From positions 310,001 to 374,000 of the forward strand of contig JAYRZB010000001.1 in NCBI GenBank assembly GCA_041916675.1: a stretch of DNA of 64,000 nucleotides. Direction: 5' to 3'. The position numbers and the translations under genes were made by a program. Positions 8,487 to 17,417 of the stretch are shown one piece after another. The notes below the pieces were generated by a model that saw only the letters and a list, made by a program, of their open reading frames with translations, had not been told where the DNA came from and ran no database searches. The stretch's first letter is position 1. Every line of letters starts with the position of its first letter. Source of the stretch: JAYRZB01 sp041916675. GTDB lineage: Bacteria; Pseudomonadota; Alphaproteobacteria; Rhizobiales; Devosiaceae.

Positions 8487-9287
8487 CTATTCCGAACCAT
8501 CGGAAGCCGCCGGCCGAGCGCGCAGCTTGCGGCGCAGGCCCAACGTCAGTGGCACGCCTTTCAGCCACAACAACAAGGCTTCCCAGTGAATACCAAGCAC
8601 TACTTTAGCCGTCATAAGTGGATATGCAAGTGCCAGTTTCAAGAGCGCCAAGTCATTGAGGGTGCTGCGCTTACCTTCGAAATAAGCGGTCAGTATTCCG
8701 CCTTGCGCAGTCGAGAGGGTGATGCCGGTGAACACATCATCGGCAGGCGGACGGATCGAAAAGCGGTAGTCGCCTTCCAACGTATTGAAGGGAGATACGT
8801 AGAAAGCCTTCTTGAGAGTGTGGGTGATTTCGGCGCTGGCACCGGGCTCGACAATGCTCTGGTAGAAGTGATGCTCGCCAAAGGTGTTGCGCACTTCATA
8901 GACCAGCATGCGCACCTGAGCGTTTGCATCGGAGAGGTAATAGACGGTCAGCGGATTGAAGACGAAGCCGAAGATGCGCGGATAGGCGAGCATCTGGATG
9001 CGGGTGACGACATCGCCGAGACCGGCGGCTATGGCCTTGCGGCGGATAAAATCAGCCAACGACGTACCATCGTGCGGGCCGAAATCGCGGGCATAAAGGG
9101 AGAAGATGTTGAATCGATTCAACGAGAAGAGGCGAAGTTTCTCATCCAGCGATTCAAGCCGGTCGAGGTCGACGAGCATGGAAAAGACATTGTAGCGCAG
9201 GGCATGGCGACGCGGGCGGGCGCGCTTGTGCACCACGACCCCGCGATAGAGCGCCCCCGCTTCATCATTGCCTATTCGGCTGCCCAT
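8487..9287 (-). CDS. DUF1365 family protein
   Basis: Product of 266 residues. Typical features are the N-terminal LYRGVVVHKRARPRRHALRY, MLVDLDRLESL, FGFVFNPLTVYYL and MLVYEVRNTFGEHHFY. These are characteristic of DUF1365, a family almost always found between an FAD-dependent amine-oxidase-like protein and a CFA-like methyltransferase. The R. sphaeroides homologue (RSP1090) is needed with CfaA for oxidant-induced loss of ChrR; the biochemical activity is not known to me. The ATG at 9287 is preferred to a TTG at 9311. It overlaps the upstream FAD gene by 16 nt, so the three genes form one operon. Confidence 0.9.
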   Translation of the reverse strand: MGSRIGNDEAGALYRGVVVHKRARPRRHALRYNVFSMLVDLDRLESLDEKLRLFSLNRFNIFSLYARDFGPHDGTSLADFIRRKAIAAGLGDVVTRIQMLAYPRIFGFVFNPLTVYYLSDANAQVRMLVYEVRNTFGEHHFYQSIVEPGASAEITHTLKKAFYVSPFNTLEGDYRFSIRPPADDVFTGITLSTAQGGILTAYFEGKRSTLNDLALLKLALAYPLMTAKVVLGIHWEALLLWLKGVPLTLGLRRKLRARPAASDGSE

Positions 9288-10609
9288 AGGGTTCTTTCGT
9301 CTCCCGCCCAATTGTGGGCAATGCGACTGCGCGGCGCTTCCACCGACCAGGGGCGGCGGGCCGTGCCGAGGCGCTCGGCGACCTCAAGGCCAGCCTGCAG
9401 GCCATCCTCGTGGAAACCATAACCCAGCCAGGCCCCGGCAAACCAGGTGCGCTGCGCCCCCTGAATGCGCCACATCTCGCGCTGGGCGGCAATGGCGCCG
9501 GCATCGAAAAGCGGATGCTCGTAGGTGACATCGTACTGGATGGTGTTGGCGGCCGGCTCGCGCATGGGATTGAGCGAGACAAAAATATTGGTCTGGGTCG
9601 GCAGCGGCTGGAGGCGGTTCATCCAGTAAGTCAGGCTGAGTTCGGCCCCCTCACTGTTGGACCCGCGCAGGTAGTTCCAAGAGGACCAGAGGTGTTTTCG
9701 GCGCGGCATGAAGCTTTCATCGGCATGCATGACGGCGCGGTTCTGCGTGAAGCGGAAGGCGGAAAGCACCCTGCCCTCATCGGCGCTCGGGTCGGCCAGC
9801 ATGGCGAGGGCCTGATCGGCATGGCAGGCAAAGACGACTTCATCGAAGTGGCGGCGGGCACCGTCCTCGAAGAAAATCTCGACGCCGGTTGCGTGGCGGA
9901 CGACGGTCTTGATGCGGGCGTTGGTTTCGGTGATGAAGCGTTTTTCGGCCAGAATGCGCTTGATGTATTCGCGGCTGCCGCCCTTGACCGTGCGCCACTT
10001 GGGACGGTCGTTGACCTGCAAGAGCCCGTGATTGGCAAAGAACTCAATGAAGGTCTTGGCCGGGAATTCGAGCATGGTGCGGGCCGGGGTGGACCAGATC
10101 GCGGCGGAAATGGGCAGGATGTGGTCTTCCACAAACACCCGGGAGTAGCCGAAACGATCTAGGAATTCGGCAATCGTGACCGTCTCGTCGATGTCCCTGG
10201 CCTGCTGCTCGGCGAGCTTGAAGAACTTGAGAATATCGGAAACCAGCTGCCAGTGTTCGAGCCGGATGATGTTGCGGCGCTGGCCGAACAAGCCGTTGAG
10301 GTGCTTGCCGGAATATTCCATCCGGCCCTTCTCGACCGACACGGCGAAACCCATGCTGGAGGGGGCAGTGGCGACGCCGAGGTGATCGAGAAAGGCCGTG
10401 AGGTTGGGGTAGTTCTGCTCGTTGAAGACGATGAAGCCGGTATCAACCGGGATGCCACCATTTACAGTCTGGGCGATAACGGTATTGGTGTGGCCACCGA
10501 TCCTTGCGTCCTTCTCGAACACCGTAACATTCTGGCTACGGGACAAAAGCCAGGCGGCCGAGAGACCCGAAATGCCGGACCCGATGACCGCGATGTTGAG
10601 AGGAACCAT
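9272..10609 (-). CDS. FAD-dependent amine-oxidase-like oxidoreductase
   Basis: First gene of the three-gene minus-strand operon; 445 residues. The N-terminal Rossmann motif IAVIGSGISGLSAAWLL is followed by FEKDARIGGHTNTV, the NAD(P)/FAD protoporphyrinogen-oxidase/amine-oxidase fold. Later FEEVVFACHADQAL-type sequence (FDEVVFACHADQAL) and NRAVMHADESFMP are typical of the subgroup linked to DUF1365 and cfa. AGGAG sits upstream of the ATG, and an RpoE-type promoter lies 34-59 nt upstream. It probably modifies unsaturated or cyclopropanated acyl chains during oxidative stress; that role is inferred from context. Confidence 0.9.
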   Translation of the reverse strand: MVPLNIAVIGSGISGLSAAWLLSRSQNVTVFEKDARIGGHTNTVIAQTVNGGIPVDTGFIVFNEQNYPNLTAFLDHLGVATAPSSMGFAVSVEKGRMEYSGKHLNGLFGQRRNIIRLEHWQLVSDILKFFKLAEQQARDIDETVTIAEFLDRFGYSRVFVEDHILPISAAIWSTPARTMLEFPAKTFIEFFANHGLLQVNDRPKWRTVKGGSREYIKRILAEKRFITETNARIKTVVRHATGVEIFFEDGARRHFDEVVFACHADQALAMLADPSADEGRVLSAFRFTQNRAVMHADESFMPRRKHLWSSWNYLRGSNSEGAELSLTYWMNRLQPLPTQTNIFVSLNPMREPAANTIQYDVTYEHPLFDAGAIAAQREMWRIQGAQRTWFAGAWLGYGFHEDGLQAGLEVAERLGTARRPWSVEAPRSRIAHNWAGDERTLWAAE

Positions 10610-10642
10610 AGTGCGAGAACTCCTGAGGCACGTTGTGATTTC

Positions 10643-10668
10643 TACGCCCGGAGTTACGGGGCAGATCA
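10643..10668 (-). promoter_or_regulatory. Candidate ECF11-type RpoE promoter for the FAD-DUF1365-cfa operon
   Basis: On the minus strand TGATCT (10668-10663), 16 nt, then CGTAGAA starting at 10646. This matches TGATCC-N16-CGTA at five of six -35 bases and all four core -10 bases. The spacing is identical to the rpoE promoter candidate. It begins 5 nt after the recJ stop and lies 34 nt upstream of the first operon gene. Confidence 0.68.
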
Positions 10669-10672
10669 GCGT

Positions 10673-12463
10673 TTAGTTTCGCGGCACGGCAACATCGGTG
10701 ACGCGGATCTGGACGTTTTCCCGACCCTGCCAGCTGTCGATGCCCAGAGTGCCCGCAACGTGCAACGGCGCATCGTTGCTGCGCAGCAGCGTATCCCCCA
10801 GTTCGGTGCTGGCGGCGCGGAAGGCGATGCCCTTGATGCGCCCGCCATCGTCGGCGCTCAACGTGAATCGCACATGACCGCCGGTGCCGACGATTTCGGC
10901 AAAACGGGCCCGATGCGAGGGGAAGGCGAAGATTGGCGTGGCATTGCCCGAGCCAAACGGACCGGCCCGCTCAATGTCGCGGACAAAATCGACGGTAGCG
11001 CCGCGCGCGGTGAGCGCTGCATCGATGCGCAATGCGGTCGCGGCGCGGGCAGTGGCGACAGATTCGGCCAGTGCCTCGGTCATATGGGCGCGGAAGGGGC
11101 CGAGTTCGCCCACGCCGATGGTGATGCCCGCCGCCATGGCGTGGCCACCGCCCTTGGCGATGAGGCCGGATTCAACGGCAGCAATGACGGCACTGCCCAG
11201 ATCGACGCCCGGCATGGAGCGGCCCGAGCCGGTGCCGCCGCCATTGGGATTGAGCGCGATGGCGAAGGCGGGGCGTTCAAAGCGCTCGCGCAGGCGGGCC
11301 GCAACCAGCCCGACGACACCGGCATGCCAGTTGGCTGAGGCCAGAACAAGCACCGGCGGCCCCTCGCCTGCCCCGATCTCGGCCTCGGCGGCGCGCACGG
11401 CTTCTTCGACGGCCTCAACCTCAATGCGCTGGCGCTCGGCATTGAGTTCATCGAGCCGTGCGGCGATGGCAAGGGCCTCGTGCTCATCGGTGGTGGCAAG
11501 GAGCCGGGTGCCCAAAGCGGCATCGCCAATGCGGCCACCGGCATTGATGCGCGGCCCGATGAGAAAGCCCAGGTGATAGGGGTTGAGCGGGCCATTGACG
11601 CGGGCGGCGAGGGTCAGCGCCGACATGCCGGGGTTGCGACCCTGCCGACCGAGATCAAGCCCGCGCACCACATAGGCGCGATTGAGCCCCTTGAGCGGCA
11701 CCACATCGCACACGGTGGCCAGCGCCACCAGATCGAGCATCGACATCAAGTCGGGCAAAGGCGTTGGAATGCGGGTGCGCAGCAGGCGGTTGGTGGCCAC
11801 AAGCACCATGAAGGTGACCCCGGCAGCGCAAAGATAGCCAAGGCCGGATACATCATCGGGCCGGTTTGGGTTGACCAGGGCGTTGGCGAGCGGGAGATCG
11901 TGATCGGACAGGTGATGATCGATGACCAGCACATCGGTGCCGCGCTTGCGGGCATGGGCGATGGGTTCGTCGCTGGTAGTGCCGCAATCGAGGGTGATGA
12001 TCAGGCTGGCGCCAGCATCGATCAGCTTGTCGATGGCCGCGATATTGGGCCCATAGCCTTCAAAAATCCGATCCGGGATGTGCACCTGCGGCTCGAGGCC
12101 GAAATGGCGCAGGTAACGCAGCATCAAAGCGCAGGAACTGGCACCGTCAACATCGTAATCGCCAAAAAGCGCCACCGATTCCTTATTGATGATGGCGGTG
12201 GCCAGCCGATCGGCCAGCGCATCCATATCGGTGAGCACCGAGGGGTCGGGCATCAGGTCGCGAATGGTGGGGGTGAGGAAGCTCTCGGCATCGTCTGGCA
12301 TGACGCCGCGCCCGGCAAGGATGCGGGCCAGAATTTCGCTGACGTCGAAGCGCTGGGCGATGGTGGTGGCGATGCGGGTGGTGTTGTGATCGAGCCGATC
12401 AATCCAGGCACGGCCACTGACCGAACGCGTCACGTCGAGAAAGTTGCGGGGCTCATCGATCAT
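10673..12463 (-). CDS. recJ: Single-stranded-DNA-specific exonuclease RecJ
   Basis: 5'-3' single-strand exonuclease of the DHH family, used in RecF-pathway recombination and mismatch repair. The product is 596 residues, usual for alphaproteobacteria. The metal-binding motifs are VALFGDYDVDGASSCALML, LIITLDCGTTS and DVLVIDHHLSD (the DHH motif). The DHHA1 domain is marked by GRSMPGVDLGSAV and KGGGHAMAAGITI. It lies downstream of hom, glpX and the HD gene on the same strand, an order I know from several Rhizobiales. The ribosome binding site is weak. Confidence 0.95.
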   Translation of the reverse strand: MIDEPRNFLDVTRSVSGRAWIDRLDHNTTRIATTIAQRFDVSEILARILAGRGVMPDDAESFLTPTIRDLMPDPSVLTDMDALADRLATAIINKESVALFGDYDVDGASSCALMLRYLRHFGLEPQVHIPDRIFEGYGPNIAAIDKLIDAGASLIITLDCGTTSDEPIAHARKRGTDVLVIDHHLSDHDLPLANALVNPNRPDDVSGLGYLCAAGVTFMVLVATNRLLRTRIPTPLPDLMSMLDLVALATVCDVVPLKGLNRAYVVRGLDLGRQGRNPGMSALTLAARVNGPLNPYHLGFLIGPRINAGGRIGDAALGTRLLATTDEHEALAIAARLDELNAERQRIEVEAVEEAVRAAEAEIGAGEGPPVLVLASANWHAGVVGLVAARLRERFERPAFAIALNPNGGGTGSGRSMPGVDLGSAVIAAVESGLIAKGGGHAMAAGITIGVGELGPFRAHMTEALAESVATARAATALRIDAALTARGATVDFVRDIERAGPFGSGNATPIFAFPSHRARFAEIVGTGGHVRFTLSADDGGRIKGIAFRAASTELGDTLLRSNDAPLHVAGTLGIDSWQGRENVQIRVTDVAVPRN

Positions 12464-12538
12464 GAGGGGACGTAAGCGGAATTGGGGGAGCTGGTCGAGG
12501 GGCGCGAGGCGGTTTTCCGCCTGTTTTGGGCCTTGCGG

Positions 12539-13177
12539 TCAGATCTCGGAGAGAAAATCGGCCAGAAGCTGTTCGAGCCGTTGATGGCGCAGGGCGGCGA
12601 GCCCTGCCCCGGTCACCGTCTGAAAACCGGAGGACAGGCGCAACAGCTTGGTCTTGAAATGATCGATGGCAAAGGCCCGATCATCGAGCGGACGGTTGAG
12701 CGCTTCGGGATCGGCCGGGTCGTAGAGCGCACTGCCCATGCGGCCGGCGAGGTAGAAGCAGCGGGCCGCGCCGATGACACCAATGGCATCGAGACGGTCG
12801 GCATCCTGCAGGATGCGGGCTTCAAGGCTCTGCGGCTTCAGGCCAGCCGAGAAGGAGTGCGTTTCAATGGCGTGGGTGACGGCGGCGACCCGCGCTGGCG
12901 TCCAGCCCATGGCAGCGAGCACCTGACCGGCCTTGGCGGCGGCCAGACGCGAGGCCTGGGCGCGGCGGGGATCGGACTTTTCCACATAGACACAATCGTG
13001 GAGCAGAACGGCAGCGGCCAGCAGGGCCGGATCGCCATCTTCCTTGGCGGCGATGGCTCGGGCATTGCGATAGACGCGGATGAGATGGGCAATGTCGTGC
13101 GAGCCATCGCCGGCATCATCGATGTGCGGCAAGAGGGTTTCGGCCAGAGACTGGAAGGGCGCGAAGGCTGAGTGCAT
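12539..13177 (-). CDS. HD-domain phosphohydrolase
   Basis: Product of 212 residues with a complete HD metal site: SHDIAHLIRVYRNA (first His), AAVLLHDCVY (the HD pair) and LQDADRLDAIGVIG (the distal Asp). The arrangement resembles YedJ-like HD hydrolases, which act on small phosphorylated substrates, but the substrate cannot be read from sequence. Its ATG overlaps the glpX stop by one base (TGATG), so the two are coupled. It lies between glpX and recJ. Confidence 0.88.
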   Translation of the reverse strand: MHSAFAPFQSLAETLLPHIDDAGDGSHDIAHLIRVYRNARAIAAKEDGDPALLAAAVLLHDCVYVEKSDPRRAQASRLAAAKAGQVLAAMGWTPARVAAVTHAIETHSFSAGLKPQSLEARILQDADRLDAIGVIGAARCFYLAGRMGSALYDPADPEALNRPLDDRAFAIDHFKTKLLRLSSGFQTVTGAGLAALRHQRLEQLLADFLSEI

Positions 13178-14160
13178 CAGCGGGCGTGCCGGGCATTGAT
13201 CCAGCGGACGGTCTGCGACCAGGAGCGCATGACAATGGTCGAGGTCATGATGGCGTTCTGGCGCAGGCGGACGCCCTGCAGGAGCGTGCCATCTGTAACG
13301 CCGGTGGCGGCGAACAGCACATCGCCGGAGGCAAGCTCGTGGACCTGGTATTTGCGGTTGGGATCGGCGATGCCCATGCGGGTGGCGCGCTCGCGCTTGT
13401 CGGGCGTATCGAGGATGAGGCGCCCCTGCATCTGACCGCCGATGCAGCGCAGCGCCGCCGCGGCCAGCACACCCTCAGGCGCACCGCCGGAACCGATATA
13501 GACATCGATGCCGGTATCTTCGGTGTTGGTGGCGTGAATGACGCCGGCAATGTCGCCATCGGTGATCAGCTTGACCGAGACGCCCGATGTTCGAAGCTCT
13601 TCGATGAGCGCGGCGTGGCGCGGCCGATCCAGCACGCAGGCAGTGATCTCGCTCATCGGAACGCCCTTGGCGCGGGCCAGGGAGAGCATATTTTCGGTGG
13701 GCGTCATGTCGAGATCGACGGTGCCGGGGGAATAGCCAGCGCCGATGGCGATCTTGTTCATGTAGCAATCGGGGGCATTGAGCAGACCGCCGCGTTCGGC
13801 AAGGGCGAGAACGCAGATCGAATCGGGCTGGTTCTTGGCGCAGAGCGTCGTGCCTTCCAGCGGGTCGACGGCGATATCGACATCCGGCCCATTGCCGCTG
13901 CCGACGACTTCGCCGATGAAAAGCATGGGGGCTTCGTCGCGCTCGCCCTCGCCGATGACGATGCGGCCATTGATGTTGACGCGCCCGAGTTCGGCCCGCA
14001 TGGCCTCGACCGCAGCGGCATCGGCGGCCTTTTCCTCGCCCTTGCCCCGCCATTTGGCGGCTGCAATGGCGGCGCGCTCGGTGACGCGCACCAGTTCGAG
14101 GGTGAGGCTGCGATCAATAATGGCGGGGGCCTTGCCGGTTTCCGCCTTGGTCAGTTTCAT
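13177..14160 (-). CDS. glpX: Class II fructose-1,6-bisphosphatase
   Basis: Dephosphorylates fructose 1,6-bisphosphate in gluconeogenesis. The product is 327 residues. Conserved GlpX segments are GRIVIGEGERDEAPML (metal site), DIAVDPLEGTTLCA (DPxxGT phosphatase motif), KLITDGDIAGVI and YIGSGGAPEGVLAAAALRCI. It follows hom after a 35-nt gap and couples by a TGATG overlap to the HD phosphohydrolase gene. Confidence 0.95.
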   Translation of the reverse strand: MKLTKAETGKAPAIIDRSLTLELVRVTERAAIAAAKWRGKGEEKAADAAAVEAMRAELGRVNINGRIVIGEGERDEAPMLFIGEVVGSGNGPDVDIAVDPLEGTTLCAKNQPDSICVLALAERGGLLNAPDCYMNKIAIGAGYSPGTVDLDMTPTENMLSLARAKGVPMSEITACVLDRPRHAALIEELRTSGVSVKLITDGDIAGVIHATNTEDTGIDVYIGSGGAPEGVLAAAALRCIGGQMQGRLILDTPDKRERATRMGIADPNRKYQVHELASGDVLFAATGVTDGTLLQGVRLRQNAIMTSTIVMRSWSQTVRWINARHAR

Positions 14161-14195
14161 CAGTTCAGTTCCCCCGGTCCCGCCGGGGACCTGAC

Positions 14196-15704
14196 CTAGA
14201 AGTTTTCGATGCGGATAAGCTGGGGCTTACCCACGATGAACCCGTCGGACGCGATCTTGCCCAGAGTCTCGCGCACTGTCGCCTCCAGAGTCTCGTGCGT
14301 TAACAGGACAACGGTGCGAGTCTGGATGCCTTCGGTGGCCGGGTCGTTAACACGCAGATCGGGCCGCTGGATGACACTTTCGAGGGAAATGCCATGTTCT
14401 CCCATACGCGAAGCAATAGCAGCAAGCGCGCCGGGGACGTCCTTGGCATTTAGTCGGATATAGTAGCCGCCGACATTGGCGCGCATTGGCGCCCGGCGAT
14501 AAGGGATCAGTTCGGGGCTCGGGACGCCGAGCGGGGGCACCCTGGTGCCGCGGGCGATATCGAGAATATCGGAGAGCACCGAGGAGGCCGTGGGCGGGCC
14601 ACCGGCGCCGGGACCGGCCAGCATGAGTTCGTGCACGTGGTCGGTTTCGAGCACGACAGCGTTGAGCACGCCATCCACGCCGGCGATGGCAGAGGTTTTC
14701 GGCACCAGCGTCGGGTGCACGCGCTGCTCGATGCCATCGGGCGAGCGCAAGGCGATGCCCAGCAGCTTGATCTTGTAGCCCAGATCCCCAGCCACCTTGA
14801 TATCGGCCTGCGAGATGTTGCTGATGCCTTCGACGGAGATTTCGTCGGGCGCGATTTCGCAGCCGAAGCACAGGGTGGCCAGGATGGCCAGCTTATGGGC
14901 GGTATCGAACCCTTCAACGTCAAAGGTGGGGTCTGCCTCGGCATAACCAAGCGACTGCGCATCCTTGAGGCAATCTGCGAACGAGATCGACTCATTGCCC
15001 ATGCGTGAGAGGATATAGTTGCAGGTGCCGTTCATGATGCCGTAGACGCGCGCGATGCGGGCGGAGCCAAGCCCTTCGCGTAACGTTTTGATGACGGGTA
15101 TGCCGCCGGCCACTGCGGCTTCAAAGCCAAGCTGCGCACCGGTTTCTTCCGCCAGCTTGGCGAGGGACACACCGTGGCGGGCAAGCAGCGCCTTGTTGGC
15201 CGTGACCACCGGACGGCCCATTTCGAGCGCGGCCTTGACGGCGGCATAGGCCGGGCCATCTTCCCCGCCGATCAGTTCAACGAATAGATCAATCGATTCC
15301 GAGCGGGCCAGGGCCACGGGATCATCGAACCACTCGATGCCCGCAACCTCGATGCCCCGGTCGCGGGAGCGCGAGCGGGCGGCAACAGCGGTGACTTCGA
15401 GACGGCGGCCGAGCTTTTTGGTGAGCTCCTCACCATCCTTTTGCAGGATGCGCACCAGCGTGGCGCCGACATTGCCCAGGCCGGCGACGCCGATGCGCAG
15501 CGGCGGTTCGGCTGCGGCCTCGCCATATTCCTGCATAGCCTTGAGGATGCGCGTGCGGGTGTCGCTGCGCGGCTCGCGGCCCTCGCGCAGATCGAACACG
15601 AACAGCGGATCGCCGGCGACAGCGCGGCCGAACCGCGTCGCGGTCCACCCACGGGCGGCAATGAAGGCTTCGACGGCCTGACGGAAGGATTGAATATCAC
15701 TCAT
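14196..15704 (-). CDS. hom: Homoserine dehydrogenase with N-terminal HTH-like extension
   Basis: Reduces aspartate semialdehyde to homoserine for threonine and methionine synthesis. From about residue 68 the protein is a standard monofunctional enzyme: RIGVAGLGNVG (NAD(P) site, 70-80), VVTANKALLARHG, GIMNGTCNYIL, LGYAEADPTFDVEG, and a C-terminal ACT domain. At 502 residues it is about 65 longer than usual. The excess is N-terminal: FIAARGWTATRFGRAVAGD and FVFDLREGREP form a predicted helix-turn-helix-like domain, like small stand-alone alphaproteobacterial proteins. An internal Met57 could start a short form. The frame is continuous. It follows the aminotransferase gene, separated by a mobile element. 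Confidence 0.93.
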   Translation of the reverse strand: MSDIQSFRQAVEAFIAARGWTATRFGRAVAGDPLFVFDLREGREPRSDTRTRILKAMQEYGEAAAEPPLRIGVAGLGNVGATLVRILQKDGEELTKKLGRRLEVTAVAARSRSRDRGIEVAGIEWFDDPVALARSESIDLFVELIGGEDGPAYAAVKAALEMGRPVVTANKALLARHGVSLAKLAEETGAQLGFEAAVAGGIPVIKTLREGLGSARIARVYGIMNGTCNYILSRMGNESISFADCLKDAQSLGYAEADPTFDVEGFDTAHKLAILATLCFGCEIAPDEISVEGISNISQADIKVAGDLGYKIKLLGIALRSPDGIEQRVHPTLVPKTSAIAGVDGVLNAVVLETDHVHELMLAGPGAGGPPTASSVLSDILDIARGTRVPPLGVPSPELIPYRRAPMRANVGGYYIRLNAKDVPGALAAIASRMGEHGISLESVIQRPDLRVNDPATEGIQTRTVVLLTHETLEATVRETLGKIASDGFIVGKPQLIRIENF

Positions 15705-15846
15705 GGCTGAGAGGTTAGAATAGGAAACATCCTTCGCGTCAATAGGATTAGCGAACGCCCAAAATGCGGCATTCTAACTATCGATTGCTGGATGGACCTA
15801 ACCTCAATCTGATAGGCGAAAACAGGACCGGCACCTATATTTGAGG

Positions 15847-16005
15847 GGGAGTGTTCACATTGAACTGCCGGTGGCTCCCCTCACCCCCACCCCATCCCTC
15901 CCCCTCGAGTGGGAGGGAGCCCGTGTTTCACGGCTTGCGTGTTTCCTCCCCCTGCCAGGGGGAGGATCAAGGTGGGGGTGCGGCGCTCGCCAAATAAACA
16001 GTCCC
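15847..16005. mobile_element. 159-bp MITE-like palindromic element, copy 1
   Basis: Same length as copy 2 (34222-34380), with about a dozen differences (roughly 92 percent identity, my hand alignment). The left end GGGAGTGTT and right end AACAGTCCC are inverted repeats with one mismatch. Inside are an outer pair CACCCCCAC (15882-15890) with GTGGGGGTG (15972-15980), a hairpin CCCTCCC/GGGAGGG (15896-15917) and a perfect hairpin CCTCCCCCT/AGGGGGAGG (15945-15965). Flanking 10-mers 15837-15846 (ATATTTGAGG) and 16006-16015 (ATATCCAAGG) match at 7 of 10, as expected of a decayed target duplication. It encodes nothing and fills most of the hom-aminotransferase gap; the rest of that gap shows no clear feature. 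Confidence 0.8.
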
Positions 16006-16040
16006 ATATCCAAGGGAGTCAGGGCCGGAAATAGAACGGT

Positions 16041-17258
16041 CTATTTCGCGGCTGCCAGCGGCACGACGTTGTCGAGGCCGGTGCCTGCGGAGAGGAACTT
16101 CTTGACGTTGCGGGCGGCCTGGCGGATGCGCTGTTCGTTTTCGACCAGCGCCAGACGGACATATTGATCGCCATATTCACCAAATCCGACGCCGGGGGCG
16201 ACGGCCACGCCGGTTTCCTGGATCAGCAGCTTGGCAAATTCGAGCGAGCCGAGATGGGCATACTGATCGGGGATGGGGGCCCAGGCGAACATGGTGGCGC
16301 GAGGCGAGGGAATGTTCCAGCCGGCGCGGGCGAAGCTTTCGACCATGGCATCGCGGCGCACGCGATAGACCTTGCGCACCTCATCGATCACATCGTCCGA
16401 GCCATTCAGCGCGGCAGTGGCGGCGACCTGGATGGGGGTGAACGCGCCGTAATCGAGGTAGGATTTGACGCGGGTGAGCGCGGCGATGAGACGTTCGTTG
16501 CCGACCGCAAAGCCCACGCGCCAGCCGGGCATGGAATAGGTCTTGGACATGGAGGTGAACTCCACCGTGATATCCATGGCGCCCGGGATTTCGAGCACGG
16601 AGGGCGGCACTTCATCATCGAAATAGATCTCGGAATAGGCGAGATCGGACAGGATGAAGATGTTGTGGGCCTTACAATACTTGACCACCTCGGCGTAAAA
16701 ATCGCGGCTGGCGACATAGGCCGTGGGGTTGGCGGGGTAGTTCAGGATCAGCGCGATGGGCTTGGGGATCGAGTGGCGGACGGCGCGATCCAGCGCGCGC
16801 AGGAAATCCTCGTTCGGGTCGGCGGGCATGGAGCGCACGACGCCGCCGGACATGATGAAGCCGAAGGCGTGGATGGGATAGGTCGGGTTGGGGCAGAGCA
16901 CCACATCGCCGGGGGCAGTGATGGCCTGCGCCATATTGGCAAAGCCTTCCTTGGACCCAAGGGTTGCGACAACCTGGGTATCGGGATTGAGCTTTACGCC
17001 GAAGCGGCGGCCGTAATAGGAGGCCTGAGCCTTGCGCAGGCCCGGAATACCCCGGGACGCGGAATAGCGGTGGGTGCGCGGGTCCCTGACGGTTTCCTTA
17101 AGCTTTTCAACGATGTGATCGGGCGTCGGCAGATCCGGATTGCCCATGCCGAGGTCGATGATATCCACGCCCGCCGCGCGCGCCTTGGCCTTGATGGGAT
17201 TGATGTGTTCAAACACATAGGGAGGCAGACGGCGGATGCGGTGGAAATCTTCGTTCAT
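16041..17258 (-). CDS. PLP-dependent class I aminotransferase (alanine/glutamate-pyruvate type)
   Basis: Product of 405 residues, fold-type I. It contains IIDLGMGNPDLPTPDHIV, YSASRGIPGLRKA, CPNPTYPIHAFG, LNYPANPTA, ILSDLAYSEIYFDD and the PLP-lysine region FTSMSKTYSMPGWRVGFA, where the Lys in SMSKTY forms the Schiff base. Position just upstream of hom in Rhizobiales, and similarity to the AlaC/AatC group, point to an alanine- or aspartate-family aminotransferase feeding amino acid synthesis. The exact amino donor cannot be read from sequence. Confidence 0.92.
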   Translation of the reverse strand: MNEDFHRIRRLPPYVFEHINPIKAKARAAGVDIIDLGMGNPDLPTPDHIVEKLKETVRDPRTHRYSASRGIPGLRKAQASYYGRRFGVKLNPDTQVVATLGSKEGFANMAQAITAPGDVVLCPNPTYPIHAFGFIMSGGVVRSMPADPNEDFLRALDRAVRHSIPKPIALILNYPANPTAYVASRDFYAEVVKYCKAHNIFILSDLAYSEIYFDDEVPPSVLEIPGAMDITVEFTSMSKTYSMPGWRVGFAVGNERLIAALTRVKSYLDYGAFTPIQVAATAALNGSDDVIDEVRKVYRVRRDAMVESFARAGWNIPSPRATMFAWAPIPDQYAHLGSLEFAKLLIQETGVAVAPGVGFGEYGDQYVRLALVENEQRIRQAARNVKKFLSAGTGLDNVVPLAAAK

Positions 17259-17417
17259 TTGATCCTCGATGGGCCAGCGGCCCGACTGTGCGCGACGCGC
17301 CCGGCGCGATCACTGCGTTCAGGAGACTCCGCGATTATCGCGGAATTATGGTTCGAAAAGCTTAAACGGGCCCTGCCCTGCCCAGGATTTGCAGCGGGCG
17401 GGCGGTTGTGATTTTCG

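Noticed and set aside
11480..12475. 331-codon plus-strand frame opposite recJ
   Set aside because: Antisense shadow; recJ motifs are complete on the minus strand.
13186..14199. 337-codon plus-strand frame opposite glpX
   Set aside because: Gly/Ala/Asp-rich composition with no motifs; glpX on the other strand is certain.
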